Position numbers and translations under genes: made by a program. From the NCBI GenBank assembly GCA_947452535.1, contig CANGCM010000004.1, positions 30,998 to 94,997 on the forward strand: a stretch of DNA of 64,000 bases, written 5' to 3'. This stretch comes from Burkholderiaceae bacterium. GTDB lineage: Bacteria > Pseudomonadota > Gammaproteobacteria > Burkholderiales > Burkholderiaceae. Shown in pieces: positions 46,915-55,225 of this stretch; position 1 is the stretch's first letter, and the number at the start of each line of letters is the position of its first letter. Below the pieces are notes generated by a model. The model ran no database searches, was not told the DNA's origin, and saw nothing but the letters and a program-made list of their open reading frames with translations.

Positions 46915-48108
46915 ATGGAGCCATTAGCAAAACTAAAAGTCATTGAAATGGGGCAATTAATTGCCGGACCATTTGCGGCCAAGACCTTGGCAGACTTTGG
47001 GGCTGACGTGATCAAGATTGAGCCTCCGAAGGTAGGTGATGCATTGCGTAAGTGGCGCCTATTAAAAGACGGTACTTCAGTATGGTGGCAAGTGCAGTCT
47101 CGCAATAAGCGATCACTTTCTTTGGACCTCAGACAATCTGAAGCTCAAGACATTGTCAGAACCTTAATCACTGAAGCAGATATCTTGATTGAAAATTTTC
47201 GTCCGGGTACTTTAGAGGGGTGGGGTCTTGATCCTGAGCGCTTGCTAGAGCTCAATCCCAAACTCATTATTTTAAGAATCAGTGGTTATGGTCAGACTGG
47301 CCCTTATCGAGATAAGCCAGGTTTTGGGGTCGTGGCAGAAGCCATGGGGGGTCTACGACACTTAACCGCAGAGCCCGGCAGAATTCCTGTTCGAGTGGGC
47401 GTTAGTATCGGCGATACCTTGGCCTCATTGCATGGCGTGATTGGAATTTTATTGGCGCTACAAGAACGTCATCAGAGTGGCAAAGGTCAGGTGATTGATG
47501 TCGCCTTGTATGAGGCGGTATTTAATTGTATGGAAAGCTTACTTCCTGAATACAGCGCTTTTGGAGAGGTCAGACAAGCTGGCGGTAGTGCCTTACCGGG
47601 CATCGCACCAAGTAATGCCTATCTTTGTGCTGATGGTGGTTATGTATTAGTTGCTGGCAATGGCGATAGTATTTTCAAGCGGCTCATGGATATGATTGGC
47701 CGAAACGATTTAGCGAATGATCCAGCGCTAGAGAGTAACGATGGCAGGGTAGCGCGTGTTGCTGAGTTAGACCAAGCTATTGGTGAGTGGGCTAAAAAAA
47801 TGACCACCGAGCAAGCCTTGCAGCTCCTCGATTCTGTAGCAGTACCCGCTGGAAAAATTTATACCGTTGCCGATATTGCTCATGATCCCCATTACAAAGC
47901 CCGCGGCAATATTGAAACGATTCGGATGCGCGATGGAACGGCATTAGATGTTCCAGGTGTGATTCCGAAGCTCTCGCGTACGCCAGGATCAATCAAGACC
48001 CTAGCCCCGGACATTGGCGAGAACACGGATGCTATCTTGCGTGACATTGGATTAACAGATGATCAGGTGACATCATTAAAAGCACGCGGTATTGCCTTTA
48101 CTCAATAA
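46915..48108 (+). CDS. CaiB/BaiF-family (class III) CoA-transferase
   Basis: 397 aa; LKVIEMGQLIAGPFAAKTLADFGADVIKIEPPKVGDALRKWR, SGYGQTGPYRDKPGFGVVAEAMGG. Confidence 0.95.
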   Translation: MEPLAKLKVIEMGQLIAGPFAAKTLADFGADVIKIEPPKVGDALRKWRLLKDGTSVWWQVQSRNKRSLSLDLRQSEAQDIVRTLITEADILIENFRPGTLEGWGLDPERLLELNPKLIILRISGYGQTGPYRDKPGFGVVAEAMGGLRHLTAEPGRIPVRVGVSIGDTLASLHGVIGILLALQERHQSGKGQVIDVALYEAVFNCMESLLPEYSAFGEVRQAGGSALPGIAPSNAYLCADGGYVLVAGNGDSIFKRLMDMIGRNDLANDPALESNDGRVARVAELDQAIGEWAKKMTTEQALQLLDSVAVPAGKIYTVADIAHDPHYKARGNIETIRMRDGTALDVPGVIPKLSRTPGSIKTLAPDIGENTDAILRDIGLTDDQVTSLKARGIAFTQ

Positions 48109-48138
48109 TGCATTGCGTTCACAAAGCGACAGAATGAT

Positions 48139-49056
48139 ATGACCCGAATTTACTTCAATGATGTAGTCACTAGGGATGGCTTTCAGATTGAGCCAAATTT
48201 TATTCCGACGGAAGATAAAATCAAGCTGGTTAATGAGCTAAGCCAATGCGGCTTTGCAAAAATTGAGGTAACTTCTTTTACTTCGCCTAAGGCAATCCCG
48301 ATGTTGCGTGATGCCGAGGAAGTGATGGGGAGAATCTTGCGGGTACCTGGTGTTGAGTACACAGTATTAGTGCCAAACTTACGCGGCGCCGAGCGCGCCT
48401 TCGAATCCCGCGCCGATGAATTTAATTTAGTGATGTCTACTTCTGAGACTCATAACTTGGCTAATCTGCGCATGACTCGTGAGAAAAGTTTTGCTGGTTT
48501 AGCAGAGGTCATTCGCTATGTGGATGGTAGAACACCAATCAATGTTTCTTTATCGACTGCCTTTGGTTGTCCTATGGAGGGAGATGTACCCCAAGCGGTA
48601 GTTAAAGAGTTTGTAGAGCGCTTTGTAGATTTGGGTGTACGTGGAGTCACGATTTGCGATACCACCGGCATGGCTCATCCTGCGCAGGTTGCAACGATGG
48701 CGGATGATCTACAAAAGCAGTTTTCAGAACTGCAACTCACTTTCCACTTTCATAATACCCGGGGAATGGGTCTTGCTAACGTCCTTGCATCAGTTCAATC
48801 TGGCATCATCCGTTTTGATGGCTCGCTTGGTGGATTGGGTGGCTGCCCTTATGCGCCAGGCGCTAGCGGCAATATCTCGAGTGAGGATGCTATCCATATG
48901 CTTGATGCTATGGGATATGACACTGGGATAAACATCCCTAAGTTAATAGGCTTGGCTCGGGAGCTACCGCTGATTGTGGGGCATCCTGTGCCTGGACAGG
49001 TTGCCAAGGCTGGCAGTATAAGCCAGCTACATCCAGCTCCAACCATGGGCCAATGA
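48139..49056 (+). CDS. HMG-CoA lyase-like (DRE-TIM metallolyase) protein
   Basis: 305 aa; VVTRDGFQIEPNFIPTEDKIKLVNEL, EVTSFTSPKAIPML, HFHNTRGMGLANVLAS, SLGGLGGCPYAPGASGNISSED. Confidence 0.93.
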   Translation: MTRIYFNDVVTRDGFQIEPNFIPTEDKIKLVNELSQCGFAKIEVTSFTSPKAIPMLRDAEEVMGRILRVPGVEYTVLVPNLRGAERAFESRADEFNLVMSTSETHNLANLRMTREKSFAGLAEVIRYVDGRTPINVSLSTAFGCPMEGDVPQAVVKEFVERFVDLGVRGVTICDTTGMAHPAQVATMADDLQKQFSELQLTFHFHNTRGMGLANVLASVQSGIIRFDGSLGGLGGCPYAPGASGNISSEDAIHMLDAMGYDTGINIPKLIGLARELPLIVGHPVPGQVAKAGSISQLHPAPTMGQ

Positions 49057-49068
49057 AAGTCTTTGGGT

Positions 49069-49440
49069 TTAAAGCTGAATTTCTCTGTAATGTCTATACA
49101 GATTGGCGATTGATGCAAATCCCATAACAACAATCAGAACAGCAAATAAATAATCAATCGTCAGGTAGGTAAATATGCCTGCCTGTATTGCGAGGGCGGC
49201 AGCAATAAATGCAGCGATTGCTCCGAACACTACTAATTTGAAGTTCGGAATAAAGGCGCCTAAGGTAATTGCTACAAATAGTAAAATGAGCTCAGACACT
49301 AGCTGATCAGCAATAAGAAAAATACTATTTGTCCACTCTGGGTTGGTGATTTTCCCAAGGATGGCAAGTATCAAAATACTGGCAAGTACAGCAAAATTCA
49401 GCTTGGCTTTGTTAAAAATTACTTTGAATTGGTCATTCAT
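49069..49440 (-). CDS. small integral membrane protein of unknown function
   Basis: 123 aa with 3-4 hydrophobic segments; ORF track plus intergenic fit. Confidence 0.6.
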   Translation of the reverse strand: MNDQFKVIFNKAKLNFAVLASILILAILGKITNPEWTNSIFLIADQLVSELILLFVAITLGAFIPNFKLVVFGAIAAFIAAALAIQAGIFTYLTIDYLFAVLIVVMGFASIANLYRHYREIQL

Positions 49441-49469
49441 GATGATTGGGCTCGCTAACTCTTTGGGTC

Positions 49470-49697
49470 TTAGTAATTCGGGCTGCCACTAAATACGAGG
49501 CTCATACCAATCCACAAAATAATAAAAGCGACCAAGATGGTGCCGCCCAGTTTCTTGAGGAAATATTCCAAAGTATCCATATAGGCTTGATCATTGCGGC
49601 CAAAGTATTGATCAAAACGCTTCCATACTAAGCGCCCTACAAAGAGGGGTAAGAGCATGGCAATAATGCCCAAAACAACCGTAAAAGTAGTGTCCAT
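49470..49697 (-). CDS. small two-TM membrane protein of unknown function
   Basis: 75 aa; MDTTFTVVLGIIAMLLPLFVGRLVWKRFDQYFGRND..LGGTILVAFIILWIGMSLVF. Confidence 0.6.
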   Translation of the reverse strand: MDTTFTVVLGIIAMLLPLFVGRLVWKRFDQYFGRNDQAYMDTLEYFLKKLGGTILVAFIILWIGMSLVFSGSPNY

Positions 49698-49898
49698 GTG
49701 AGGGTGCTATTCCTTATTACTCAATTTAGTCATATTCCCTAGCTGAAAGCAGGTAAGTGATATAGGATACATGGGTTATCGACCAGAATGTTTTTTCTTG
49801 GGATTGGACGGCCTATCCAGAAAGTAGTTCGTGCTTACCTAATTTGGCTACTTGATCTTTAACTCAATAATTGCATAAATAACTGAAGTGTTGCTGGA

Positions 49899-50072
49899 AT
49901 GAAAAAAACTGACTTATATAAAAATCTCGCTTTGGCCACTGCCCAGAAAATGAAAAATGCCACCAAGGTACCTAAACCTGGTGCGGCAGATGATGTTGCT
50001 AAGACCAAGAAAGAGTTGGCCAGCAGCAATCCTTTGCTGGCATCTTTAATGGGTAAAACTAAATCTAAATAG
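49899..50072 (+). CDS. 57-aa small basic protein (below ORF-track cut-off)
   Basis: ATG 49899 to TAG 50070-50072: MKKTDLYKNLALATAQKMKNATKVPKPGAADDVAKTKKELASSNPLLASLMGKTKSK; stop abuts the TTG of the next gene. RBS is weak. Confidence 0.45.
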   Translation: MKKTDLYKNLALATAQKMKNATKVPKPGAADDVAKTKKELASSNPLLASLMGKTKSK

Positions 50073-51161
50073 TTGCGACAACTTTTGAAGCAATCATCCC
50101 CGCTATTTTTGATAGACCTTCTCAAGGTCTTTGCAGCACTCCTCATTATTCTTCATCACTTGTCCAGTTATGGGCAGATGGCTGTAGATGCGCGCTCCGA
50201 ATTGCCTGGGCTCATGACATGGCTATTTGAATACGGGCGTTTTGCTGTGCAAATCTTCTTGGTCATTGCCGGTTACTTGGCTACGCAATCACTTACGCGA
50301 TTTGCTAATGCGAAATTCAGTAGCCAAAACTTATTGCGAGTCATCATTAATCGCTATTTGCGTTTATTTGCGCCCTTTATTGTCGCTTTGATTTTTACGA
50401 TTCTCTGTGCCTCGGCAGCACGTTTTTGGGTTTTTGATGAATTCGTAGGTCAAACTGAGACCTTAAGTCAATTTATAGCCCACCTATTTTTTTTGCAAGG
50501 CATCCTTGGGTTGGACTCGATTTCTGCCGGCGCTTGGTATGTGGCAATTGATTGGCAACTCTATTCGGTACTCGCTATATTGCTCATCTCTTTTTCTTCA
50601 TATCAGGCGCTGATTTGGTTATTAACTATTGCGGCTGTCAGCTCTTTGCTGTACTTCAATCGTTCGGCCCAGTACGAGGCATACTTTATTTACTTTATAG
50701 GCTCTTACGGTCTCGGAGTGTTAGCTTGCTTAGCTAAAAACTTTGCAGATCAAAAGATTCAGAGTTTCGCTAAAATGGCACTCATCTTTATCGGAGTAAT
50801 TATTGCGATCTCATCATTACATCAAGTGTGGTTGCGTAATTTCTTAGCCTGGTTTGTAGCGTTACTTTTATTGCAGTGGGGTAATGCTAGTTATCCTAAA
50901 GTAGAGTCTGCTACTTCTGTGTGGAAGACGAAAATACTGCATGCCATCGCCTGGGCTAGTCGCCGCTCTTACTGTGCGTTCTTAATTCACTTTGCTTTTA
51001 TCTTGCTGGCGAATACGCTTTATATAGCCTCTGGATTACATGTTCATGAGAGTGGACCAATTGCAATCGGCTTGATGGTCGGAGTATTGGTGTTTAGCAG
51101 TATTACTGCCCAATATATGTACCGCTGGGTAGAGAAGCCATCAGGAAGACTAAAGATCTAG
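50073..51161 (+). CDS. acyltransferase-3 family membrane protein
   Basis: 362 aa; FLIDLLKVFAALLIILHHLSSYG, FAVQIFLVIAGYLATQSL, AWYVAIDWQLY, RWVEKPSGR. Confidence 0.87.
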   Translation: MRQLLKQSSPLFLIDLLKVFAALLIILHHLSSYGQMAVDARSELPGLMTWLFEYGRFAVQIFLVIAGYLATQSLTRFANAKFSSQNLLRVIINRYLRLFAPFIVALIFTILCASAARFWVFDEFVGQTETLSQFIAHLFFLQGILGLDSISAGAWYVAIDWQLYSVLAILLISFSSYQALIWLLTIAAVSSLLYFNRSAQYEAYFIYFIGSYGLGVLACLAKNFADQKIQSFAKMALIFIGVIIAISSLHQVWLRNFLAWFVALLLLQWGNASYPKVESATSVWKTKILHAIAWASRRSYCAFLIHFAFILLANTLYIASGLHVHESGPIAIGLMVGVLVFSSITAQYMYRWVEKPSGRLKI

Positions 51162-51174
51162 CGCTAGATCTAAA

Positions 51175-51702
51175 TTAAATACCCATATCTTTTAAGACGC
51201 GGAAAATTTCGCGATAGGCCTTGGGGGGTTTGTTACCTTCTTTTTCCTTGCGGGCATTCCGAATGAGAGTGCGCATATTCTGAATATCCATATCGGGATA
51301 TTGCTCAATCATTTTGGTAAAGGTTTCATCGTTAGCAATCAATCTATCGCGATAGGACTCGAGATGATGGAGCTTGGCGGTTTCTGCTTTGCTGATACCT
51401 TGAATGGCATCCAAGCGTTTCTGAATAGTATCAAGCTCGCTATCATCCAAGAAACGCATGAGCTTGCCAAGATATTGCTTATGACGTCGAATCGCTTCAA
51501 AACTTTTGATCTTATTGGTTTCTGCAATGGCGGCTTTAATGGCCTCATCCATGGGGATAGTCTTTAAAGCATCGCTACTAAGAGCGGCCAAAACTTCAGC
51601 TAGCTTCTGGCGCTCGGTCATCTGGCGCTTTAGCTCGGACTTACTTGGCCCTTGGTTAAGATCTTCTTTCTTGGGAGTCCGGTTCTTTTCATTGACATGC
51701 AT
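51175..51702 (-). CDS. darP: ribosome-associated protein DarP/YjgA (DUF615)
   Basis: 175 aa; PSKSELKRQMTERQKLAEVLAAL, EAIRRHKQYLGKLMRFLD, HHLESYRDRLIANDE. Confidence 0.88.
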   Translation of the reverse strand: MHVNEKNRTPKKEDLNQGPSKSELKRQMTERQKLAEVLAALSSDALKTIPMDEAIKAAIAETNKIKSFEAIRRHKQYLGKLMRFLDDSELDTIQKRLDAIQGISKAETAKLHHLESYRDRLIANDETFTKMIEQYPDMDIQNMRTLIRNARKEKEGNKPPKAYREIFRVLKDMGI

Positions 51703-51749
51703 GAAGCTATTTTAAACTCTATTGGGTATTTAGCGCAGGATGCCTAGCT

Positions 51750-52061
51750 CTACTTCAGCTTCTGCTTGAGTTTGCGCAAATCGTTAGTGGCAAATAGCTG
51801 GCTCCTACCAATCACCTGTTGAGGCTGTATTTTCCCTGATTGAACATAGCGGCGAAAAGTTGGCATCGAAACCTCTAAATACTCTGCAGCTTCTTCGGCG
51901 AAGAATGTGTCATTTCGTAAATGCCCAAATACTTGTTCGTGAGTAAAGTTATTTTCTTGAAATGCATTAATTGCAATTAATGAGAAGAATTTAACGCGCT
52001 CCTTTGTCGGCATTTTTTTGACTTGATCAAACATGTCTTCAGCTGTGATTGCGAAACTCAT
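51750..52061 (-). CDS. antitoxin of type II TA module, excisionase/HTH-like DNA-binding
   Basis: 103 aa; FFAEEAAEYLEVSMPTFRRYVQSGKIQPQQVIGRSQLFATNDLRKLK; 4-bp overlap with the upstream toxin gene. Confidence 0.78.
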   Translation of the reverse strand: MSFAITAEDMFDQVKKMPTKERVKFFSLIAINAFQENNFTHEQVFGHLRNDTFFAEEAAEYLEVSMPTFRRYVQSGKIQPQQVIGRSQLFATNDLRKLKQKLK

Positions 52062-52393
52062 TTTTCCACTCCTTGGATCTTCTTGACTACCGGCTCTTGT
52101 TGCAAATAACGCTTTAATTGACTGTAGAAATTTTCATGACTACCTATTTGATAAAAGTTAATCCAAATAAGGTCTGCCCCTTTTTTGGCCTGCCCAAACC
52201 TGTAGGCCATTAAATACTCTTGGCTATTAAATCGAAACTTATAAACCCAAATTTCCCGCAAATCCCCCGTCTTTTGCTCGCCAATGTCGGGATCCGTACA
52301 AATCTCCAAAACTCTATCTTCAATTGCAAGCTGGAAAGGCTTGCTAACCTTTTTTACAAATCGTGCAAAAGGTTTTTTATAGCTTATGTTCAT
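52058..52393 (-). CDS. RelE/ParE-superfamily toxin
   Basis: 111 aa; PFARFVKKVSKPFQLAIEDRVLEICTDPDIGEQKTGDLREIWVYKFRFNSQEYLMAYRF; toxin-first gene order. Confidence 0.76.
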   Translation of the reverse strand: MNISYKKPFARFVKKVSKPFQLAIEDRVLEICTDPDIGEQKTGDLREIWVYKFRFNSQEYLMAYRFGQAKKGADLIWINFYQIGSHENFYSQLKRYLQQEPVVKKIQGVEK

Positions 52394-52430
52394 GATCTAA
52401 TATTAGATCAAATTTGATTCTATATCAAAT
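52393..52430. promoter_or_regulatory. nested palindromic operator candidate upstream of the TA operon
   Basis: TGATCTAATATTAGATCA (52393-52410) perfect palindrome; ATCAAATTTGAT (52407-52418) perfect palindrome; ATTTGAT-tctat-ATCAAAT (52412-52430). Confidence 0.7.
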
Positions 52431-52513
52431 CAACAAAAGTGACAAGAATTACCTGATTTGCCAGGATGGTGAATAATGAGAGGAAGGCTTCTAATGTATA
52501 TAAAAACAGAGAC

Positions 52514-54157
52514 ATGAATTCAGATTCTCCGCAAAACACCTACGACTACATCATTATTGGTGCTGGTAGCGCGGGTTGTATGCTGGCCAAGCGCTTGACT
52601 GAGAACCCTGCTAAGCGTGTGCTCTTAATCGAAGCTGGCAAGAACGATAATTACATTTGGATTCATGTTCCGGTGGGATATTTATATTGCATCGATAACC
52701 CTAGGGCGGATTGGCGTTTTAAGACCGCTGCCGAACGAGGGTTGAATGGTCGTTCATTACTCTATCCACGCGGTAGAGTAATGGGCGGCTGCTCTTCTAT
52801 TAACGGCATGATTTATATGCGTGGCCAAGAGGGTGATTACGCTACTTGGGTTCAGGCAACGGGCGATGATTCTTGGTCTTGGGAGCATGCCCTCAGACGT
52901 TATAAAGCATTCGAGGATTATCACGGCGCTGCTAATCAATGGCATGGTAAAGGCGGTGAATGGACTGTTTCTAAGCAGCGCTTACGTTGGCCCATCATGG
53001 ATATCTTTAAAGATGCTGCTATTGAGGCAGGCATTCCAGCATCGGATGACTTTAATCAAGGCGATAACTTTGGAGTTGGTTATTTTGATGTGAGTCAGCG
53101 TAAGGGTTGGCGACTCAATACTTCAAAAGCATTTTTGCATGATACCGCTAAGCGATCTAATCTCACAGTCATTACTGAGGCGATGGTCAATAAATTATTA
53201 ATTCATCCAGACTCTAAAGATTGCTATGGATTGCAATACTTTAAGGATGGAAAAATGGTAGAGGTGCTTTGCAGTAAAGGCAATGCCGCTAATCAAGGCG
53301 AGGTTATCTTAAGTGCAGGTAGCATTGGTAGTGTGCAGATTTTAGAGCGCTCGGGCGTCGGTTCAGCTACCCACCTCAGTGGGTTGGGCATCCCAGTGAT
53401 TGCCGATTTACCAGGCGTGGGCGAAAACTTGCAAGACCATTTGCAATTACGCATGATCTACAAAGTGAGGGGTATTCAAACGCTCAATACGAGGGCAAAT
53501 TCTTTGCTGGGCAAACTGATGATTGGTATGGAGTATGTATTTAAGCGCTCGGGACCGATGTCCATGGCGCCATCACAGCTCGGTGCTTTTGCATATAGCT
53601 CACCCGATCAAAAGTCCGCTAATTTGGAGTATCACGTTCAGCCTTTATCACTTGAAAAATTTGGTGAAAATTTACATTCATTTAATGCGATTACGGCAAG
53701 CGTTTGTAACTTACGACCCACATCTCGCGGGAGTGTGCATATCAATTCTATTGATCCAGAGGCGCCCCCCGTGATTGCGCCTAATTATTTATCGACCGAT
53801 GAGGATCGTAAGGTAGCCGCAGACTCATTGCGCCTAACGCGTAAGATTGTTGAGGGCTCCGCATTAAAGCCGTATATGCCGGATGAGTACAAACCTGGTA
53901 AGCAATATCAATCTGATGAGGAGTTGATTAAGGTGGCTGGTGATATTGGTACGACAATCTTTCATCCAGTGGGCACCTGTAAGATGGGGCGCGATGATGA
54001 TCCAATGGCAGTGCTTGATTCTCAATTACGAGTGAGGGGTATTCATCATCTGAGAGTGGTTGATGCATCGGCAATGCCTGTCATCACCTCAGGAAATACA
54101 GCGGCACCCACCATGATGATCGCGCAGCGTGCTGCTGAATTGCTAACTAGTGAGTAG
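52514..54157 (+). CDS. GMC-family FAD oxidoreductase (choline dehydrogenase-like)
   Basis: DYIIIGAGSAGCMLAKRLTENPAKRVLLIEAG, GRVMGGCSSINGMIYMRGQEGDYATW, FHPVGTCKMGRDDDPMAVLDSQLRVRGIHHLRVVDASAMP; ATG 52514 preferred to 52466. Confidence 0.93.
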   Translation: MNSDSPQNTYDYIIIGAGSAGCMLAKRLTENPAKRVLLIEAGKNDNYIWIHVPVGYLYCIDNPRADWRFKTAAERGLNGRSLLYPRGRVMGGCSSINGMIYMRGQEGDYATWVQATGDDSWSWEHALRRYKAFEDYHGAANQWHGKGGEWTVSKQRLRWPIMDIFKDAAIEAGIPASDDFNQGDNFGVGYFDVSQRKGWRLNTSKAFLHDTAKRSNLTVITEAMVNKLLIHPDSKDCYGLQYFKDGKMVEVLCSKGNAANQGEVILSAGSIGSVQILERSGVGSATHLSGLGIPVIADLPGVGENLQDHLQLRMIYKVRGIQTLNTRANSLLGKLMIGMEYVFKRSGPMSMAPSQLGAFAYSSPDQKSANLEYHVQPLSLEKFGENLHSFNAITASVCNLRPTSRGSVHINSIDPEAPPVIAPNYLSTDEDRKVAADSLRLTRKIVEGSALKPYMPDEYKPGKQYQSDEELIKVAGDIGTTIFHPVGTCKMGRDDDPMAVLDSQLRVRGIHHLRVVDASAMPVITSGNTAAPTMMIAQRAAELLTSE

Positions 54158-55079
54158 TTTAGATGCGCATCGCAGTTCAAACCCGCACAATCAGTTGCCG
54201 GTTAGCCATTTACTCCTGGCTTTAGGGATTGTTGCGGTATGGGGCACCAATTTTGTTGTGATTAAAAATAGCCTTACTGCATTCCCACCATTTTATTTTG
54301 CAGCCCTGCGCTACTTTTTTGCATTCTTACCCATGGTCTTTTTTGTGCCCAGACCAAAAGTATCCTGGAGCAATCTTTGTATCTATGGATTGGCTACAGG
54401 ACTAGGACAGTTTGGTGTGATGTATTACGCCATCAATGGTCAGATCTCTCCAGGTTTAGCGTCATTAGTGGTTCAGACCCAAGTCTTTTTTACCATTGGT
54501 TTTGCCATGCTCTTTGCCAAAGAGGGTCTTAAACTTTATCAAGCCATTGCGCTTACCGTAGCAATAACTGGTCTTGGAATTATTGCGCTGCATACTGATT
54601 CAACTACGACTTTCTTGGGTCTTGCCTTGGTGGTGTTTGCGGGCTTTTCCTGGGGCATTGCTAACACCGTGAGCCGCAAGGCCGGATCAATCAATATGCT
54701 GTCTTATGTCGTTTGGGCCAGCGCCTTCTCTACCCCGCCTTTAGTGCTGATTGCCCTAGTTTTCGAGGGCGGCTCGTTGCATCTCTGGGAAGTCACTCTC
54801 CAAGCTCCAGTTGGAGCTTGGATTGGGGTTCTTTGGCAGTCCTGGGGCAATACCTTATTTGGTTACGCTGCCTGGGGCTGGCTCCTGTCAAAACATCCTG
54901 CTACAGCGGTAGCACCCGCACCCTTACTAGTACCCATTTTTGGAATGGGGGCATCCGCCTTGTTTCTGGATGAGTCAATGCCCGCCTGGAAGATCATGGC
55001 TGCTAGTTTGGTCATTACAGGCCTCATAATCAACCTTTTTTGGCCTAGCCTGCGTCAGCAAATCCGGAGGTATTTTTAG
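54150..55079 (+). CDS. EamA/DMT-superfamily transporter
   Basis: 309 aa; LALGIVAVWGTNFVVIKNSLTAFPPFYFAALRYFFAFLPM; 8-bp overlap with the GMC gene. Confidence 0.9.
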   Translation: MSSLDAHRSSNPHNQLPVSHLLLALGIVAVWGTNFVVIKNSLTAFPPFYFAALRYFFAFLPMVFFVPRPKVSWSNLCIYGLATGLGQFGVMYYAINGQISPGLASLVVQTQVFFTIGFAMLFAKEGLKLYQAIALTVAITGLGIIALHTDSTTTFLGLALVVFAGFSWGIANTVSRKAGSINMLSYVVWASAFSTPPLVLIALVFEGGSLHLWEVTLQAPVGAWIGVLWQSWGNTLFGYAAWGWLLSKHPATAVAPAPLLVPIFGMGASALFLDESMPAWKIMAASLVITGLIINLFWPSLRQQIRRYF

Positions 55080-55225
55080 TTCTAAGTTTTATCCCAAAGG
55101 GCTAATGTAAAACCCTAATATAGGCCCCTTTTTTTACTCCAGCATTAACTGTAAGATAGATCTTCGTCTTAAGTTATACCCTTAAAAGAATTTATTTAAT
55201 TAGCATTTTTAGTCATGGAGACTTT

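Noticed and set aside
49859-50146. 95-aa minus-strand ORF
   Set aside because: Overlaps the small plus ORF and acyltransferase start; no better support than the plus-strand reading.
55080-55130. Possible terminator after the EamA gene (aaaggg...ccccttttttt)
   Set aside because: Stem arms do not pair cleanly (unequal G/C runs, long interrupted loop).
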